64,000 bases of DNA from Limihaloglobus sulfuriphilus (GCF_001999965.1 NZ_CP019646.1:496001-560000); one strand, 5' to 3'. Shown: positions 36,728 to 46,989, numbered from the stretch's first letter. Notes: a model not told the origin generated them from the sequence alone. Made by a program: numbers and translations.

Positions 36728-37984
36728 TTAGCGTTTTGAGAGAACTGCGTTTTCGTAATCTTTTACCTCTGCGAGCCAGTCCGCGCCGGCGGGAGTACCG
36801 CTTTTGAGGCAATAGTAATCCCATACAGCGCCGAACGGCATGGACTTTAGCTCTTCGAGCATGGCGAGGCGTTTTGTAAAATCGCCGGCTTCTTCGGCTT
36901 CTTTGAGCATTTGCGACGGCTCAAGCAGCGCCGTCAGCAGGGCTTTGATCATTGCACGTGTGCCGATAACCCAGGCTGCGATGCGGTTTATACTCGCGTC
37001 GAAGAAGTCCAGCCCGATGTGTACGCGTGACTGGAAGTTGTTGCGTATAACTTCCTGTGCGATATACTGCAGCTCTTCGTTGAAAATAACCACGTGGTCG
37101 CTGTCCCAGCGAACCGGGCGGCTTACATGCAGCAGGAGCCGGTCAATGTAGAGCAGACAGCTTGAGAGCTTGTCGCTGATGACCTCGGTCGGGTGGAAGT
37201 GTCCCGCGTCAAGGCAGAGCAGCTTATTGTTTTTCATAGCATAGCCCATGTAGAACTCGTGTGAGCCGATAGTGCAGCTTTCAGAGCCGATTCCGAAGAG
37301 TTTGCACTCTACAGCGTCGAGGTTGTGTTCGGGGCTGATATCCTCAGCGAACATCTCGTCAAGTGATTTTTCTAATATCGCCCTGTGTCCGGAGCGGTCG
37401 ATCGGGATATCCTTATATCCGTCCGGAACCCAGACATTGGTTACGCACGGCTTGCCCAGCTCTTTGCCGAAATACTCTCCGACTTTGCGGCAGGACTTGC
37501 CGTGGTCAATCCAGAAGCTGCGGATGTCTTTGTCTTTGCTGGAAAGAGTAAAACCGCTGTCTGCCATAGGATGCGAGAAGAATGTGCCGTTGAAGTCCAG
37601 CCCGAGCCCCTTATCCTTTGCCCACTGTGCCCAGCCCTTGAAGCTGTCTATGCTTACGTGGCGGCGGTCGGGTTTGCCGTCAAACTCGCCGTAGATGGCG
37701 TGCAGGTTTACTCTGTGTGTGCCGGGGATCAGGCTCAGGGCCTTGTCCAGGTCCTGGCGGAGCTGGCAGGCATTGGTCGCTTTGCCCGGGTAGTTGCCGG
37801 TAGCCTGTATGCCGCCTGATAGGTCACAGTCGCTCTCGAAACCGCCCACGTCGTCGCCCTGCCAGCAGTGCAGCGATACGGGTATCTTTTTCAATGCCTC
37901 TATGGCGGCATCTGTGTCAACGCCCAAAGCGGCATAGGCTTCTTTGGCTGAATCGTAATTTTTGTTTACGTATTGTTCATTCAT
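36728..37984 (-). CDS. rhaA: L-rhamnose isomerase
   Basis: A 418-residue isomerase that turns L-rhamnose into L-rhamnulose. The family start [13 protein letters not shown] and the metal-binding blocks ([41 protein letters not shown]) are all present. The start at 37984 (MNEQYV) is chosen because AGGAGA precedes it at good spacing; the longer frame would overlap the upstream aldolase gene. It is next to the rhamnulose-1-phosphate aldolase gene and downstream of rhaB on the same strand. The closest relatives are the RhaA type of Firmicutes and planctomycetes rather than RhaI of Pseudomonas (judged by motif, not alignment). Confidence 0.95.
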   Translation of the reverse strand: MNEQYVNKNYDSAKEAYAALGVDTDAAIEALKKIPVSLHCWQGDDVGGFESDCDLSGGIQATGNYPGKATNACQLRQDLDKALSLIPGTHRVNLHAIYGEFDGKPDRRHVSIDSFKGWAQWAKDKGLGLDFNGTFFSHPMADSGFTLSSKDKDIRSFWIDHGKSCRKVGEYFGKELGKPCVTNVWVPDGYKDIPIDRSGHRAILEKSLDEMFAEDISPEHNLDAVECKLFGIGSESCTIGSHEFYMGYAMKNNKLLCLDAGHFHPTEVISDKLSSCLLYIDRLLLHVSRPVRWDSDHVVIFNEELQYIAQEVIRNNFQSRVHIGLDFFDASINRIAAWVIGTRAMIKALLTALLEPSQMLKEAEEAGDFTKRLAMLEELKSMPFGAVWDYYCLKSGTPAGADWLAEVKDYENAVLSKR

Positions 37985-38049
37985 GGTTTTTCTCTCCTTA
38001 TCAGAGCGGCAGGCAAATACGTTCATTTGTCTGCTTGAGTTTGTTTTGT

Positions 38050-40011
38050 TTATCTTACAAATACCTGTCCGGCATCGGTTACTATTGTCTGGCCTGTGAT
38101 CATACGCGCGTTGTCGCTGCACAGGAACACAACCGAATCGGCGATGTCCTGGCCTTTGATTTCTTTATTCAAGACACTCTTGCTGATATAGTATGGTATC
38201 ACCTCTTCGGGCTTGATGCCGTATTTCTTCGCGCATTGTTTGATATACTCGGGGTTCCATATTTTCGAGCCTTCGAAGACATTGCCCGGGCATACACAGT
38301 TTACGCGGATTCCATACTGTCCCAGTTCTAACGCCCAGCCGCGTGCCAGGTGCAGCTCACCGGCCTTGGTCGCGTTGTAAGCGGAATTGTTCTTGCTGGC
38401 CTCTATGCCGGATTTAGAGCTGAGATTGACGATACTGCCGCCGATTGCCTGTTCTATCATTATACGTGCGGCGTATTTTGCCATCAGGAAATAGCCTGTA
38501 AGGTTTACTTCAAGGGCAAACCGCCACTTGTCAACGGGCATATCAACCAGCGGGAACGCCGGAGCGACACCCGCGGCATTTACGACCATATCCAGCCCGC
38601 CCCACGCATCCATCACGGCCTGGTAACCCGCCATGACGCTCTCTTCGCCGGCAACATTGCAGCTCAGCACCATTGCAAGCGAGCTAAGGCCCTCTGCGGC
38701 TATCATGTTGGCCGTTTCCTGCGCGGCATCAGTGTCGATGTCGGCGATTGCGACATTGGCGCCGGCCCGTGCCATACCAATTGCGATGCTTCTGCCCAGG
38801 CCGCTTCCGCCGCCGGTAACAACAGCTATGCGGTCTTTGAGCGATCCGCCTGCCTCGCCTGTTACAGCGCGTTTGCGGAAGGCCTCGACCTCCCAGTTAT
38901 TGATGAAGTCCCGCTGTTTTTTTGTCAGCACGTAGATTCCGCCGAGCTTGTCGGCGTTGTAGCGAATATAAAGCGAGCTCATGACTACATCGAAGATAGA
39001 GCCCGCAAGTTTGGGCACTGCCGCGACAAACAGCCCGTGGCCCCTGACCAGAAATGCACTGGAAGGTTTTTCGCCTTTGGACATCTGTTTTGTAAGTTTT
39101 TTCTCGAGTTTGTCTGCATCGACCTTTTCCAGGCACATTGCCGGCCCGTTGCAGTAAACCTGCTCATCGGGCGTAAGTGCGGCAGGGCCGAGCAGACGCG
39201 ATATGTTCTGCAAAGCCATATATCCGGCAAGATCATCAGTCATGAAGTGTGCTACTGTGCTGTATCTGCCGGTAGCGTTAAAAACGGCCTTGCGAACAGC
39301 GAGTTTTATGCTGTTTATTTCCTGGGGCTGCGAATCCTTGAATTTACGCGGCTTGGGAGCGGTCAGTTTGGACAGGCACGTCTTAATAACATCTTTTACG
39401 ATTTTAACCGCTTTGGTTGGCGTGGAAGAAGATACAAACAGTCCATGCCGCTCGAGAAACAGTATTTCCGGCAGTGCGCCGTGCTGTGACTGGTATTTTT
39501 CGACTTCCCTTTTTACCTTGTTTGCAAGTGTGAATCCCGGATCAACATACGGTATCCACAAAACAGGCTTATCCTGCGAGGCAAACATATCCATTACGAT
39601 TTCTTTGCCCTTTTTACAGTTGACAAGTGCCCCGACCGAGCTGGGGTGCAGGTGAATAACGACCTTGTCGAGTATCGCGTGCAGGTTCGCCTCTACGGAA
39701 GGGCGGGATCCGTCCGAGACATCGTCGCGGCAGGAAAGAAGAAGTCTGTTGACCACTTCGACCTCACGGGTGCTGACATCATATCCGGCGATATCAGGGT
39801 CATTTGTAACTGCGTTAACAGCGTCTATGCCGAGCCTGCGCCAGCCGCGGTTTTCGGTCATATCCTTCAGCGCTGTGCCGCTGGCCTTGATATACATGTA
39901 TTTTCCATCGTCTGTTTTTACAGAAGTGTTTCCGCCGCCGCCCTGTACAAGAGCGGTGTCGCTTCCGGTTTGCACTGAAATGTCAATAAGTTCTTTTAAT
40001 GCTTTGTCCAT
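38050..40011 (-). CDS. Bifunctional rhamnulose-1-phosphate aldolase/short-chain dehydrogenase
   Basis: A 653-residue fusion. Residues 1-~390 are a class II (zinc) aldolase: [10 protein letters not shown] near 24-33, [11 protein letters not shown] with two zinc-binding His, and two HGLF blocks. Residues ~400-653 are a short-chain dehydrogenase: [12 protein letters not shown] binds NAD(P), NAAGVAP, and Y-N-A-T-K is the catalytic Tyr/Lys pair. The aldolase splits L-rhamnulose-1-phosphate to dihydroxyacetone phosphate and L-lactaldehyde; the dehydrogenase half probably oxidises or reduces lactaldehyde. This RhaEW-type fusion replaces separate RhaD and fucO/aldA genes. It lies between rhaA and the long MDR gene in the operon. 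Confidence 0.94.
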   Translation of the reverse strand: MDKALKELIDISVQTGSDTALVQGGGGNTSVKTDDGKYMYIKASGTALKDMTENRGWRRLGIDAVNAVTNDPDIAGYDVSTREVEVVNRLLLSCRDDVSDGSRPSVEANLHAILDKVVIHLHPSSVGALVNCKKGKEIVMDMFASQDKPVLWIPYVDPGFTLANKVKREVEKYQSQHGALPEILFLERHGLFVSSSTPTKAVKIVKDVIKTCLSKLTAPKPRKFKDSQPQEINSIKLAVRKAVFNATGRYSTVAHFMTDDLAGYMALQNISRLLGPAALTPDEQVYCNGPAMCLEKVDADKLEKKLTKQMSKGEKPSSAFLVRGHGLFVAAVPKLAGSIFDVVMSSLYIRYNADKLGGIYVLTKKQRDFINNWEVEAFRKRAVTGEAGGSLKDRIAVVTGGGSGLGRSIAIGMARAGANVAIADIDTDAAQETANMIAAEGLSSLAMVLSCNVAGEESVMAGYQAVMDAWGGLDMVVNAAGVAPAFPLVDMPVDKWRFALEVNLTGYFLMAKYAARIMIEQAIGGSIVNLSSKSGIEASKNNSAYNATKAGELHLARGWALELGQYGIRVNCVCPGNVFEGSKIWNPEYIKQCAKKYGIKPEEVIPYYISKSVLNKEIKGQDIADSVVFLCSDNARMITGQTIVTDAGQVFVR

Positions 40012-40043
40012 ATCGTATTTAACCAGTTTAAGTTACTAATTGT

Positions 40044-41684
40044 TTATTTATTCAGCAATTTGTTTTCGGCTGCCTTTGTCCATACGCCGTTGTCAAGTTC
40101 GGCGGTGGTTTCCGGCTTAATCGATGCGAGTTTGTCCAGTGTTGTCAGTCCAAGGTCCTCGCAGTCGGGGTAAACCAGAATCTTGCCGGGGATAGAGTGG
40201 TTTTCTACAGCCCGGATCCCCTCGACCGCGGCCTCAAGGCCGGAAACAGCCGCTACCGAGATGTTTGTGTCGAGCTTTCCGGTGAGCACCTTTTCAAGCA
40301 CCACAAGCATGTCGTCAAGTGTTGAGCCGCTTGTTCCGATGAAATACATGCCGTTTTCGATGTAGCGGTTCATGTCTATCGGGCCCTTGACAGTGGCTGG
40401 GATTCCGGCAAATATGTTTACAATGCCGTTTTTAGAGCCATTTTTTACGCACGCCGCGGCAAGTGCCGGAACAGGTGCCATAAGGGCGGAGTAGTCAACG
40501 TTTTTGGGGCCTTCGTCTTTTTTCGGGTTGTAACTCTTGTACCCGACGCCTCTTTCCTTTGCCATGGGCTCGGCGAACCTGCTCATAGCAGCGAGCCTGT
40601 CATCGTCTAGGTCGCCGGCATAAACCGTGACTCCCTCAACGCCCTGGCAGATGTTGCGTACTACGTGCATAACGCCCATCGGGCCGCCGGCACCAATCAC
40701 GTTTATGACGTCTCCCTTGCGTATTTCGCCGGTTGCGGGAATGGTCTTCATAGCTTCGGCGGGGTCGCTGCCGGTTGTGCCGATTATGCGGATACCGCCG
40801 TAATGAACTCTGCCAACAGCAGTCTGCGGCTCTGTTTCGAATCTGCCGCCGCAAAGGGCGATTATGACCAGCCCGCGGTTTGCCGTCTTGTCAAATAACT
40901 TTTCGAGTGTCGCGGCATCAGAGCCGAAGTAAACGAGGTCATCATACGCAAAATCCGCAAGAGAATCAACATTATCTGCCTTTTCTGCGTTGTCGATCTC
41001 GTCTGTCCCAATCGCGGTTATTGAGCCGGGCTCACCGTATTTTTTTACAAATGCGTCAAAAGCCGCTTTGTCAAAGTCGGCCTCCGCCACAACAAGCATT
41101 TTTCCGCCTTTGGTGAGAGTCTGCCTTTCTTTTACGACATAAGCGTCCTCAACACATGCCCATGGTTCGACCAGAGCTACTGCTGAGGCGCTGCATTCGT
41201 CCGAAACCTCAATCAGCATGAACTCGCCGTCGGGCGAGAGACTAACGCGTTCATCAAAAAGCATGTACTGCTGGAGGCCGCCCTCGATGTTATAGCCTAT
41301 CGCTCCGTTTGAGTTTTGAGTTTTAAGCCAGCGGTGGTCTGCCTGTACCAGATACCTGCCGCCGACTTTTGTTTTCGTGACTTTTTCACCCTGTTCTATA
41401 ACGCTGACGACAATCTCGTGTCCAGGGACAGTGGGTTCCTCGTCAACCTTGTACGCAGGGTACTCCGCCAGAACTGCGGGGTCAACGCCATCGACTATTT
41501 TTCCCTTGCGGACGTGGCTGTCGAACTGTTTGAGGAGTTTCAGGTCGGAGAAGCACAGGCCGACAACTTCGACTTTGCATAGAATCTGCCATTGATTCGG
41601 TCTGTAAACGGATTTTTCAGGGTTAAATTTGAGCTTATCAGGCCCGACCAGCTGGACGGCCTTTTGTGTTTGTGGTGTTGTCAT
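40044..41684 (-). CDS. Long zinc-type alcohol dehydrogenase-like protein with duplicated Rossmann half
   Basis: A 546-residue MDR-superfamily protein, about 200 longer than usual. The start at 41684 (MTTPQ) has ACAGGAT seven bases upstream. Residues 1-190 are the GroES-like catalytic domain, with Cys44 and GHE (88-90) as expected zinc residues and CSASAVALVEPWAC. Residues 193-315 and 324-470 look like two copies of the nucleotide-binding half: the second has GAGGPMG (331-337), the first has lost the glycine motif. Matching blocks are RGLVIIALCGG...GGIRIIGTTGS and NGIVNIFAGIP...NGMYFIGTSGS. Placed in the rha operon, it may act on lactaldehyde or a rhamnose-derived aldehyde or alcohol. No exact function assigned. 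Confidence 0.87.
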   Translation of the reverse strand: MTTPQTQKAVQLVGPDKLKFNPEKSVYRPNQWQILCKVEVVGLCFSDLKLLKQFDSHVRKGKIVDGVDPAVLAEYPAYKVDEEPTVPGHEIVVSVIEQGEKVTKTKVGGRYLVQADHRWLKTQNSNGAIGYNIEGGLQQYMLFDERVSLSPDGEFMLIEVSDECSASAVALVEPWACVEDAYVVKERQTLTKGGKMLVVAEADFDKAAFDAFVKKYGEPGSITAIGTDEIDNAEKADNVDSLADFAYDDLVYFGSDAATLEKLFDKTANRGLVIIALCGGRFETEPQTAVGRVHYGGIRIIGTTGSDPAEAMKTIPATGEIRKGDVINVIGAGGPMGVMHVVRNICQGVEGVTVYAGDLDDDRLAAMSRFAEPMAKERGVGYKSYNPKKDEGPKNVDYSALMAPVPALAAACVKNGSKNGIVNIFAGIPATVKGPIDMNRYIENGMYFIGTSGSTLDDMLVVLEKVLTGKLDTNISVAAVSGLEAAVEGIRAVENHSIPGKILVYPDCEDLGLTTLDKLASIKPETTAELDNGVWTKAAENKLLNK

Positions 41685-41808
41685 TTTGTATCCTGTAATA
41701 AATAAGTTATTTTTAAAGCTAAAAACCGGTATTAACAACGGTCATTTGTGCTTAATCAAGCAAAAGCTGCTATTCTCAAGTAGGGCGATGACGGTTATTG
41801 ATTTTGTA

Positions 41809-43146
41809 TTATTTCTTCAGCTTTTTGAGAATTTTCTCCGGTTCTGCCGAAAAATCAAAATTTTTGAGTTTTTTCTCGTAAGTCGCCGGGTCAGCGAGTT
41901 TGCCTACTTCGAGGAAAAATTTATTCTTATCCGCACGGTTATCAAAGTGGTGGTCTGCCCAGCCGCCGGTATAGCCGATTCCGATTGTGTGAATCAGTAC
42001 GCAGTGGCCGTAGATTGTCATTGCCCCGTCATAGAACGACGGCACAAGTGAAGCAAGTTCATTTGAGCCGAAATCGTCAACAAATTTTTGTCCAGGGCTG
42101 TTCATTTCCGTGCCGACGAGAATCGGCAGGTCGAGTTTGTTGGCAAGGCCTACAAACTCATAAAGTTTGCGGCATTTCTCATTGTCCAGCCATTCTCCGG
42201 GGGTGAAGTTTCTGTCGGGAATTATGTTCACGGCCTCTACCCCTGTCGCCATGGCGATCTCAAGCAGCTCTTCTATGTCCTGTTCACCTTCGCTTGTGCC
42301 GTCGAGCCAGGTGAAAACCGGAATCCCGCCGGAAGCAAGAATAAACTCATTCACGTCTGCCATGTTTGGAAATGAGTCCGGATCCGGCTGAACATAGCCA
42401 ACACCGCCGCGTTTCATCGTTTTTTTGCGTATTGCGTTTGCCAGCTGCGGGCTGTTTGGCAGGTTTAACTCATCTGCACTTACTCCGAGTTTTTCACTCC
42501 AGAATTCGGCAAGCTCTTGGTGTGTGTCGAAATGGAGCTCGGCTTTAGTCATATATGCTGAACAAATGTGTCTTTCGGTGGGGTTGCCAGAGGGGGAAAG
42601 CACCATGACATCATTTTCATAATCCAGCTCAATGGGCGAGAGATAGCTGTTAACTTTCTCCAGCAGGTTCATGTTGCGGTTCTGGGCGGTTGTCTTAAGC
42701 CCCTGGAGCAGTTTTGAGCTTTCGCCGGTTAAATCCGAAGATGCAAACCCGACGCCCATGTGATATGCTATCCCAGGTTCTCCCGGAGAGTTGATTACTC
42801 TCTTTGCAAACTCGGGTACAAACACCCGCGTCTCAAAACCGGAAACAGTTTTCAAACCAAGCTTTGTCCCTGCTTCGCGAAATTCTTCCAGAGCTTCAAG
42901 CGTGTCAAAATCAACGCTGCCGGCCGCAGCCAGGCCCATTTTCCGTGCCTTCCAGGCAATTTTGACAGGAGAATATCCCGCGCCGTTAAACGAATAAAAC
43001 GTATGGCAATGCATATTTACAAAATAACCAGGTTCGGGCAGTTTTATTTTGCCCTGCTCTGTCATCTCAATCAGCACTTCCAAAGCGTCTCTGCGTTCTT
43101 TTGGATCAAAGCTGTCTAATTGTTTTTCGTAGGTCTCAACACCCAT
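41809..43146 (-). CDS. PHP-domain metal-dependent phosphoesterase-like protein
   Basis: A 445-residue protein with a PHP fold: FVNMHCHTFYSFNGAGYSP (about 42-60) is motif I with two metal-binding His, then GSVDFDTLEALEEF and later conserved Glu/His/Asp segments; GHCVLIHTIGIG near 390 lies toward the C-terminus. PHP proteins hydrolyse phosphoesters using several metals. It lies between rhaB and the long MDR gene in the rha operon, and its role there is unclear: it might act on a rhamnose-derived phosphate, a signalling molecule or a damaged metabolite. It is longer than most stand-alone PHP proteins. Confidence 0.82.
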   Translation of the reverse strand: MGVETYEKQLDSFDPKERRDALEVLIEMTEQGKIKLPEPGYFVNMHCHTFYSFNGAGYSPVKIAWKARKMGLAAAGSVDFDTLEALEEFREAGTKLGLKTVSGFETRVFVPEFAKRVINSPGEPGIAYHMGVGFASSDLTGESSKLLQGLKTTAQNRNMNLLEKVNSYLSPIELDYENDVMVLSPSGNPTERHICSAYMTKAELHFDTHQELAEFWSEKLGVSADELNLPNSPQLANAIRKKTMKRGGVGYVQPDPDSFPNMADVNEFILASGGIPVFTWLDGTSEGEQDIEELLEIAMATGVEAVNIIPDRNFTPGEWLDNEKCRKLYEFVGLANKLDLPILVGTEMNSPGQKFVDDFGSNELASLVPSFYDGAMTIYGHCVLIHTIGIGYTGGWADHHFDNRADKNKFFLEVGKLADPATYEKKLKNFDFSAEPEKILKKLKK

Positions 43147-43240
43147 TTATCGCACCTGCCTTTTATTAAGAATTTATGTTCAAGATTATTAAGTCCTGAG
43201 AAGTTTATCACATTCACTCAGGGTCAGTCTTTGCTTTATG

Positions 43241-44713
43241 CTAAAAAGGTACCGACTTGTAGAACGCATCCCACTTGTCAGTGTCCTTTGGTTCGTAAAT
43301 TTTTACTTCAAACGAATTTGCTACCATTTCACGGGCCTCTTCCAGCGATTCTACCTGTCCTGAGGCGATTGCCTGTACGAGAACGTTACCGCTGGCGGTA
43401 GCCTCTACCGGTCCTGCCGCGACCTTGCGGCCGAGAATGTTGGCAGCGCACTGGCAGAGCAGCAAATGTTTTGTTCCGCCGCCGACGATATGGAGTACAT
43501 TGGTCTTTTTGCCGGTGAGGGCTTCCAGGCGTTCAAGGCATTTTCTGTATGCTACAGCGAGGCTGTCCACAATAACGCGGCTGATTTTAGCCGGCTCATC
43601 GGTGCATTCGTATCCGAGTTTCTCCAGACAGCGGTTTATCTTGGCGGGCATGTCTCCGGGCATCATGAACTCATGGTATTGTGTGTCAACAACACCCTGG
43701 AACGGCTCTGTCTTCTCAGCCATGTCTTCGAGCTCGGGGTAGCTGTACTCTTTGCCGTTCTCCAGCCAGTATCTTCGCGATTCCTGTATAAGCCAGAGTC
43801 CCATGATATTTTTGAGCAGTCTAATCGTGCCGTAAACACCGCCTTCATTGGTGAACTGTTCGCTGAAAGTTTCATCGTTTATTATCGGCTCGTCAACTTC
43901 CAGCCCCAGCAGACTCCAGGTGCCGCTGGAAAGATATGCCCATTGTGAATCTTTTTCTGCCGGCACAGCCGCGACTGCGCAGGCAGTGTCATGTGAGCCG
44001 CAGGCAACTACCGCAAGCTCCGTGCAGCCAAGCTCTTTTGCTGCTTCGGGGCTGATTTTGCCGACAACTGTTCCTGGTTTGACGATTTCAGGGAGCATGT
44101 CTTTATCGATATCAAAGGTTTTGAGAAGTTTGCTGTTCCACTGACCGGTTCGCATATCAACCATCTGGCCGGTACTTGCAAGGGTGTACTCACTGAATGC
44201 CCTGCCGCATAGCATATAGGCGAACAGGTCTGCCATCATGATTATTTTATCGGTCATTTCCAGGATTTCAGGGCGGCTCTTCTTCAGGCTTAACAGTTGG
44301 AAAAGTGTATTGAACTGCAAGAACTGTATGCCGGTGTTTTCGTATATCTCACGCTTTGATAGAATCTTAGATGCCTCGTCGATCATTCCCAGGTTGCGCT
44401 CATCCCTGTAATGGAAGGGCTCTTCGAGGAGTTTGCCGTCTTTGCCGATGAGCCCGAAATCCACTCCCCAGCTGTCGAAAGCAATCGAAACTGCCGAGTC
44501 GCCGGTTTTTTTGGCGGCTGCCGCGATTCCGGTTTTGATCTCACCGAATATCCTCTCAACATCCCAGCGGATTGAATCGCCCCGCGGCGTCGCTCCCGTT
44601 TCAAAGCGATGCATCTCTTCGAGTGTCAGTTTCTTATCAGAGATTGTCCCGAGCATTACACGGCCGCTTTCGGCCCCGAGGTCCACTGCTATATAGCTCT
44701 TTTGATTACTCAT
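43241..44713 (-). CDS. rhaB: Rhamnulokinase
   Basis: A 490-residue FGGY-family sugar kinase that phosphorylates L-rhamnulose at O1 with ATP. YIAVDLGAESGRVMLG is the N-terminal phosphate-binding loop typical of rhamnulokinases, SIAFDSWGVDFGLIG carries the sugar-binding Trp-Gly-Val-Asp-Phe and catalytic Asp, and LHIVGGGTKHLLLCQ is the adenosine motif. It is the first gene of the rha operon, separated by 94 bases from the PHP gene. About 200 bases divide it from the regulator gene upstream on the same strand. Confidence 0.95.
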   Translation of the reverse strand: MSNQKSYIAVDLGAESGRVMLGTISDKKLTLEEMHRFETGATPRGDSIRWDVERIFGEIKTGIAAAAKKTGDSAVSIAFDSWGVDFGLIGKDGKLLEEPFHYRDERNLGMIDEASKILSKREIYENTGIQFLQFNTLFQLLSLKKSRPEILEMTDKIIMMADLFAYMLCGRAFSEYTLASTGQMVDMRTGQWNSKLLKTFDIDKDMLPEIVKPGTVVGKISPEAAKELGCTELAVVACGSHDTACAVAAVPAEKDSQWAYLSSGTWSLLGLEVDEPIINDETFSEQFTNEGGVYGTIRLLKNIMGLWLIQESRRYWLENGKEYSYPELEDMAEKTEPFQGVVDTQYHEFMMPGDMPAKINRCLEKLGYECTDEPAKISRVIVDSLAVAYRKCLERLEALTGKKTNVLHIVGGGTKHLLLCQCAANILGRKVAAGPVEATASGNVLVQAIASGQVESLEEAREMVANSFEVKIYEPKDTDKWDAFYKSVPF

Positions 44714-44913
44714 GCTAATACCGTCAATTAAAATAATTCCTTTTTTTCCTTATTATATAAATATAGCTATATTTAAGTCTCTGTCAAACGCTCAAAAGCA
44801 ATTTACACAGCAAATAACAACAAACAAACAGAAGTGAAACAAAATAATACATAAACAATCAATTGCTTTTAGCCTGCCGCGACTCATTTAAGTAACATAT
44901 CCGGGGTTCAGGG

Positions 44914-45795
44914 TTAAATGTATTGCTGTTGTTTTCTGTAAAGGGCAGGAGGTAAGCCGGTAATTTTCTTGAATATTCTCGAAAAATAAAACACATCATC
45001 AAATCCCGCTGCATAGGCAATTTCATCAAGCGTTTTGGTTGTAGAAAGCAAAAGCCTCTGAGCATTCTCAACCTTTTTAGTATTAACATAGCGTATGGGT
45101 GATATGCCCATATGCTTTGTAAACAGTGACGAGAAGTATGAAGGGTTAAGGTTCGCCAGGCGGGCGAGTTCTTTGAGGCTGAAAGGTTGAGATATATTTT
45201 CATTGATATATTTTATAACTTTCTCAAATCTGTTAATTCCTGTACGCGGATTTAAGCTCTCATTACCTGCAATTCTAATGAAAGGAGCTATGAGTAACCG
45301 CATCAAGGCATTTGTTTCAATGATGCTGCGGGCGGTTTTGTCCCTGTTCAACATTTCGTGTCTTTCCAGCAGAGAGCGGTAAATCGGCTTATTAGCATCC
45401 CTTTCTATCAGCTCCATCCCGGGGTTGAGCTGTATAAGCCTTTCAAATATGTTTTTCTCTATGCCCTGCTCAGAGGCGTTCAATTTGGTGGAATAATCAA
45501 AGATAGAGAAGAGGTTATGCCCGTCCGGCAGTTCGGTTGTAAAATGGATGTAGTAATGAGTAAAAGACTTAGGGCAGAACAGGTCAACCCGGGTGAAGGC
45601 GGGTAATAGATACATAAAGCCCGGTTCTATTAAATATCTGGTCTTGTTTTGAGTGATAAAGCCCTGGCCTTTGGTTATATAGTACAATCTGGAATAAGGG
45701 CTTATGACGTTGGTATGCCTCCATTCAGTGCCGACAGTGTACAACTCTACGTTTAATACATTTATTTCAAGCTGATCAAGAAGTTTCTTTATCAT
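44914..45795 (-). CDS. AraC-family transcriptional regulator, probable rhamnose regulator
   Basis: A 293-residue regulator. Residues ~1-180 are a cupin-like effector-binding domain (YYITKGQGFITQNKTRYLIEPG). Residues ~190-290 hold two helix-turn-helix motifs of the AraC/XylS type (FSLKELARLANLNPSYFSSLFTKHMGISPIRYV; LDEIAYAAGFDDVFYFSRIFKKITGLPP). It is encoded just upstream of the rha operon and divergent from an aldo-keto reductase gene. A 21-bp-period direct repeat in the divergent region, 22-57 bases from its start, is a likely binding site. L-rhamnose is the expected inducer by context. Confidence 0.92.
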   Translation of the reverse strand: MIKKLLDQLEINVLNVELYTVGTEWRHTNVISPYSRLYYITKGQGFITQNKTRYLIEPGFMYLLPAFTRVDLFCPKSFTHYYIHFTTELPDGHNLFSIFDYSTKLNASEQGIEKNIFERLIQLNPGMELIERDANKPIYRSLLERHEMLNRDKTARSIIETNALMRLLIAPFIRIAGNESLNPRTGINRFEKVIKYINENISQPFSLKELARLANLNPSYFSSLFTKHMGISPIRYVNTKKVENAQRLLLSTTKTLDEIAYAAGFDDVFYFSRIFKKITGLPPALYRKQQQYI

Positions 45796-45816
45796 AGTAA
45801 TATTATACAGTTAAAT

Positions 45817-45852
45817 CTAAAAATAGTCCATAAAAAACTAAAAATATTCCAT
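45817..45852. promoter_or_regulatory. Direct-repeat operator for an AraC-type regulator
   Basis: CTAAAAATAGTCCAT (45817-45831) and CTAAAAATATTCCAT (45838-45852) differ at one base and start 21 bp apart, two helical turns. This is the standard arrangement for a dimeric AraC-family protein. They lie between the divergent regulator and aldo-keto reductase genes. No second copy was found upstream of rhaB. Confidence 0.65.
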
Positions 45853-45923
45853 TGAAAAGGCTATCCGTCCAAAGATAATATACATTTGTCTTGAATTGAT
45901 AATGTTCTTAATGGAGATTTTAA

Positions 45924-46952
45924 ATGAGTGGTTTTAATGTTTCAGCGGACGCTGTAGATCCAGAGGCCGTGCCAAAGAAGAAGTTATACACAGGAGCCGA
46001 AATCCCCGGCATAGGTCTGGGCACTTTTGGTTCTGACAGGTTCACCCACAACGAGGTCGCAGATTCGGTAAGAGGGGCTTTGTCGGTTGGTTACAGGCAC
46101 ATAGACTGCGCTTCTGTTTACGGCAATGAAGACAGAATCGGCCAGGTATTCAAAGATATTCTTGCCGGCGGGCTGATAAAGAGAGACGAGCTCTGGATAA
46201 ACTCTAAAGTCTGGAACGATATGCACGAGAGGGTGGAAGAATCGTGCAGGCAGTCTCTAAAAGACCTTCAGCTGGATTATCTGGACCTGTATCTCGTTCA
46301 CTGGCCTTTTCCAAACTATCATGCGCCCGGCTGTGATATAACATCACGAAGCCCGGATGCAAAGCCGTATAGGCGTGAAAATTTTATGGATACATGGCGG
46401 CAAATGGAGAGCCTTGTAGATGCCGGGCTTGTCAGACATATTGGAACATCAAACATGACAATTCCCAAAATGCAGCTTCTTTTAAGAGACTGCCGCATCA
46501 GGCCGGCATGTAATGAGATGGAACTGCATCCGCATTTTCAACAGCCGGAATTTTTCGCTTATTGTATTGATAATGAGATTCAGCCGATTGGTTTCTGCCC
46601 GATTGGCTCTCCCACGCGGCCCGACAGAGATAAAGCCCAGAGTGATACTGTTGACATACAGGATCCGGTAATTGTGAGAATAGCTCAAAGGCTGAATGTT
46701 CACCCCGCGGTGGTTTGTATAAAGTGGGCAGTGCAGCGGGGACAGATACCAATTCCGTTTTCTGTGTACCCCAATGAGTATTTAAGCAACCTGCGAAGTA
46801 CCGTAACAGAGCCTTTAACCGATGAGGAGATGAGAGAGATATCGAAAGCGGACAAAAATTGCCGGCTCATAAAAGGCGATGTATTCCTGTGGAAAGATAA
46901 TCAGAGCTGGGAAGACTTATGGGATGTGGACGGTCATATAACGCCGGCATAA
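45924..46952 (+). CDS. Aldo/keto reductase
   Basis: A 342-residue AKR with the (beta/alpha)8 fold: GLGTFGSDRF, HIDCASVYGNE (catalytic Asp and Tyr), INSKVW (catalytic Lys) and YLVHWPFP (catalytic His). ATGGAGAT precedes the ATG. It would reduce a carbonyl of a sugar or aldehyde with NADPH, or oxidise in reverse. A dehydrogenase gene starts 38 bases downstream, so the pair may interconvert a sugar and its alditol or lactone. The promoter is shared with the AraC-type gene through the direct-repeat site. Confidence 0.93.
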   Translation: MSGFNVSADAVDPEAVPKKKLYTGAEIPGIGLGTFGSDRFTHNEVADSVRGALSVGYRHIDCASVYGNEDRIGQVFKDILAGGLIKRDELWINSKVWNDMHERVEESCRQSLKDLQLDYLDLYLVHWPFPNYHAPGCDITSRSPDAKPYRRENFMDTWRQMESLVDAGLVRHIGTSNMTIPKMQLLLRDCRIRPACNEMELHPHFQQPEFFAYCIDNEIQPIGFCPIGSPTRPDRDKAQSDTVDIQDPVIVRIAQRLNVHPAVVCIKWAVQRGQIPIPFSVYPNEYLSNLRSTVTEPLTDEEMREISKADKNCRLIKGDVFLWKDNQSWEDLWDVDGHITPA

Positions 46953-46989
46953 CAGAATTCAACCTCAATAATATATGAAAGGTAAAAAA

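Noticed and set aside
36728-38122. Longer RhaA start at 38122
   Set aside because: Would overlap the end of the aldolase/dehydrogenase gene by 73 bases and lacks a ribosome-binding site; MNEQY at 37984 has AGGAGA.
34833-44713. Bacterial microcompartment locus
   Set aside because: Rhamnose genes of planctomycetes often sit with shell genes, but no shell protein (BMC-H/T/P) is encoded in the window.
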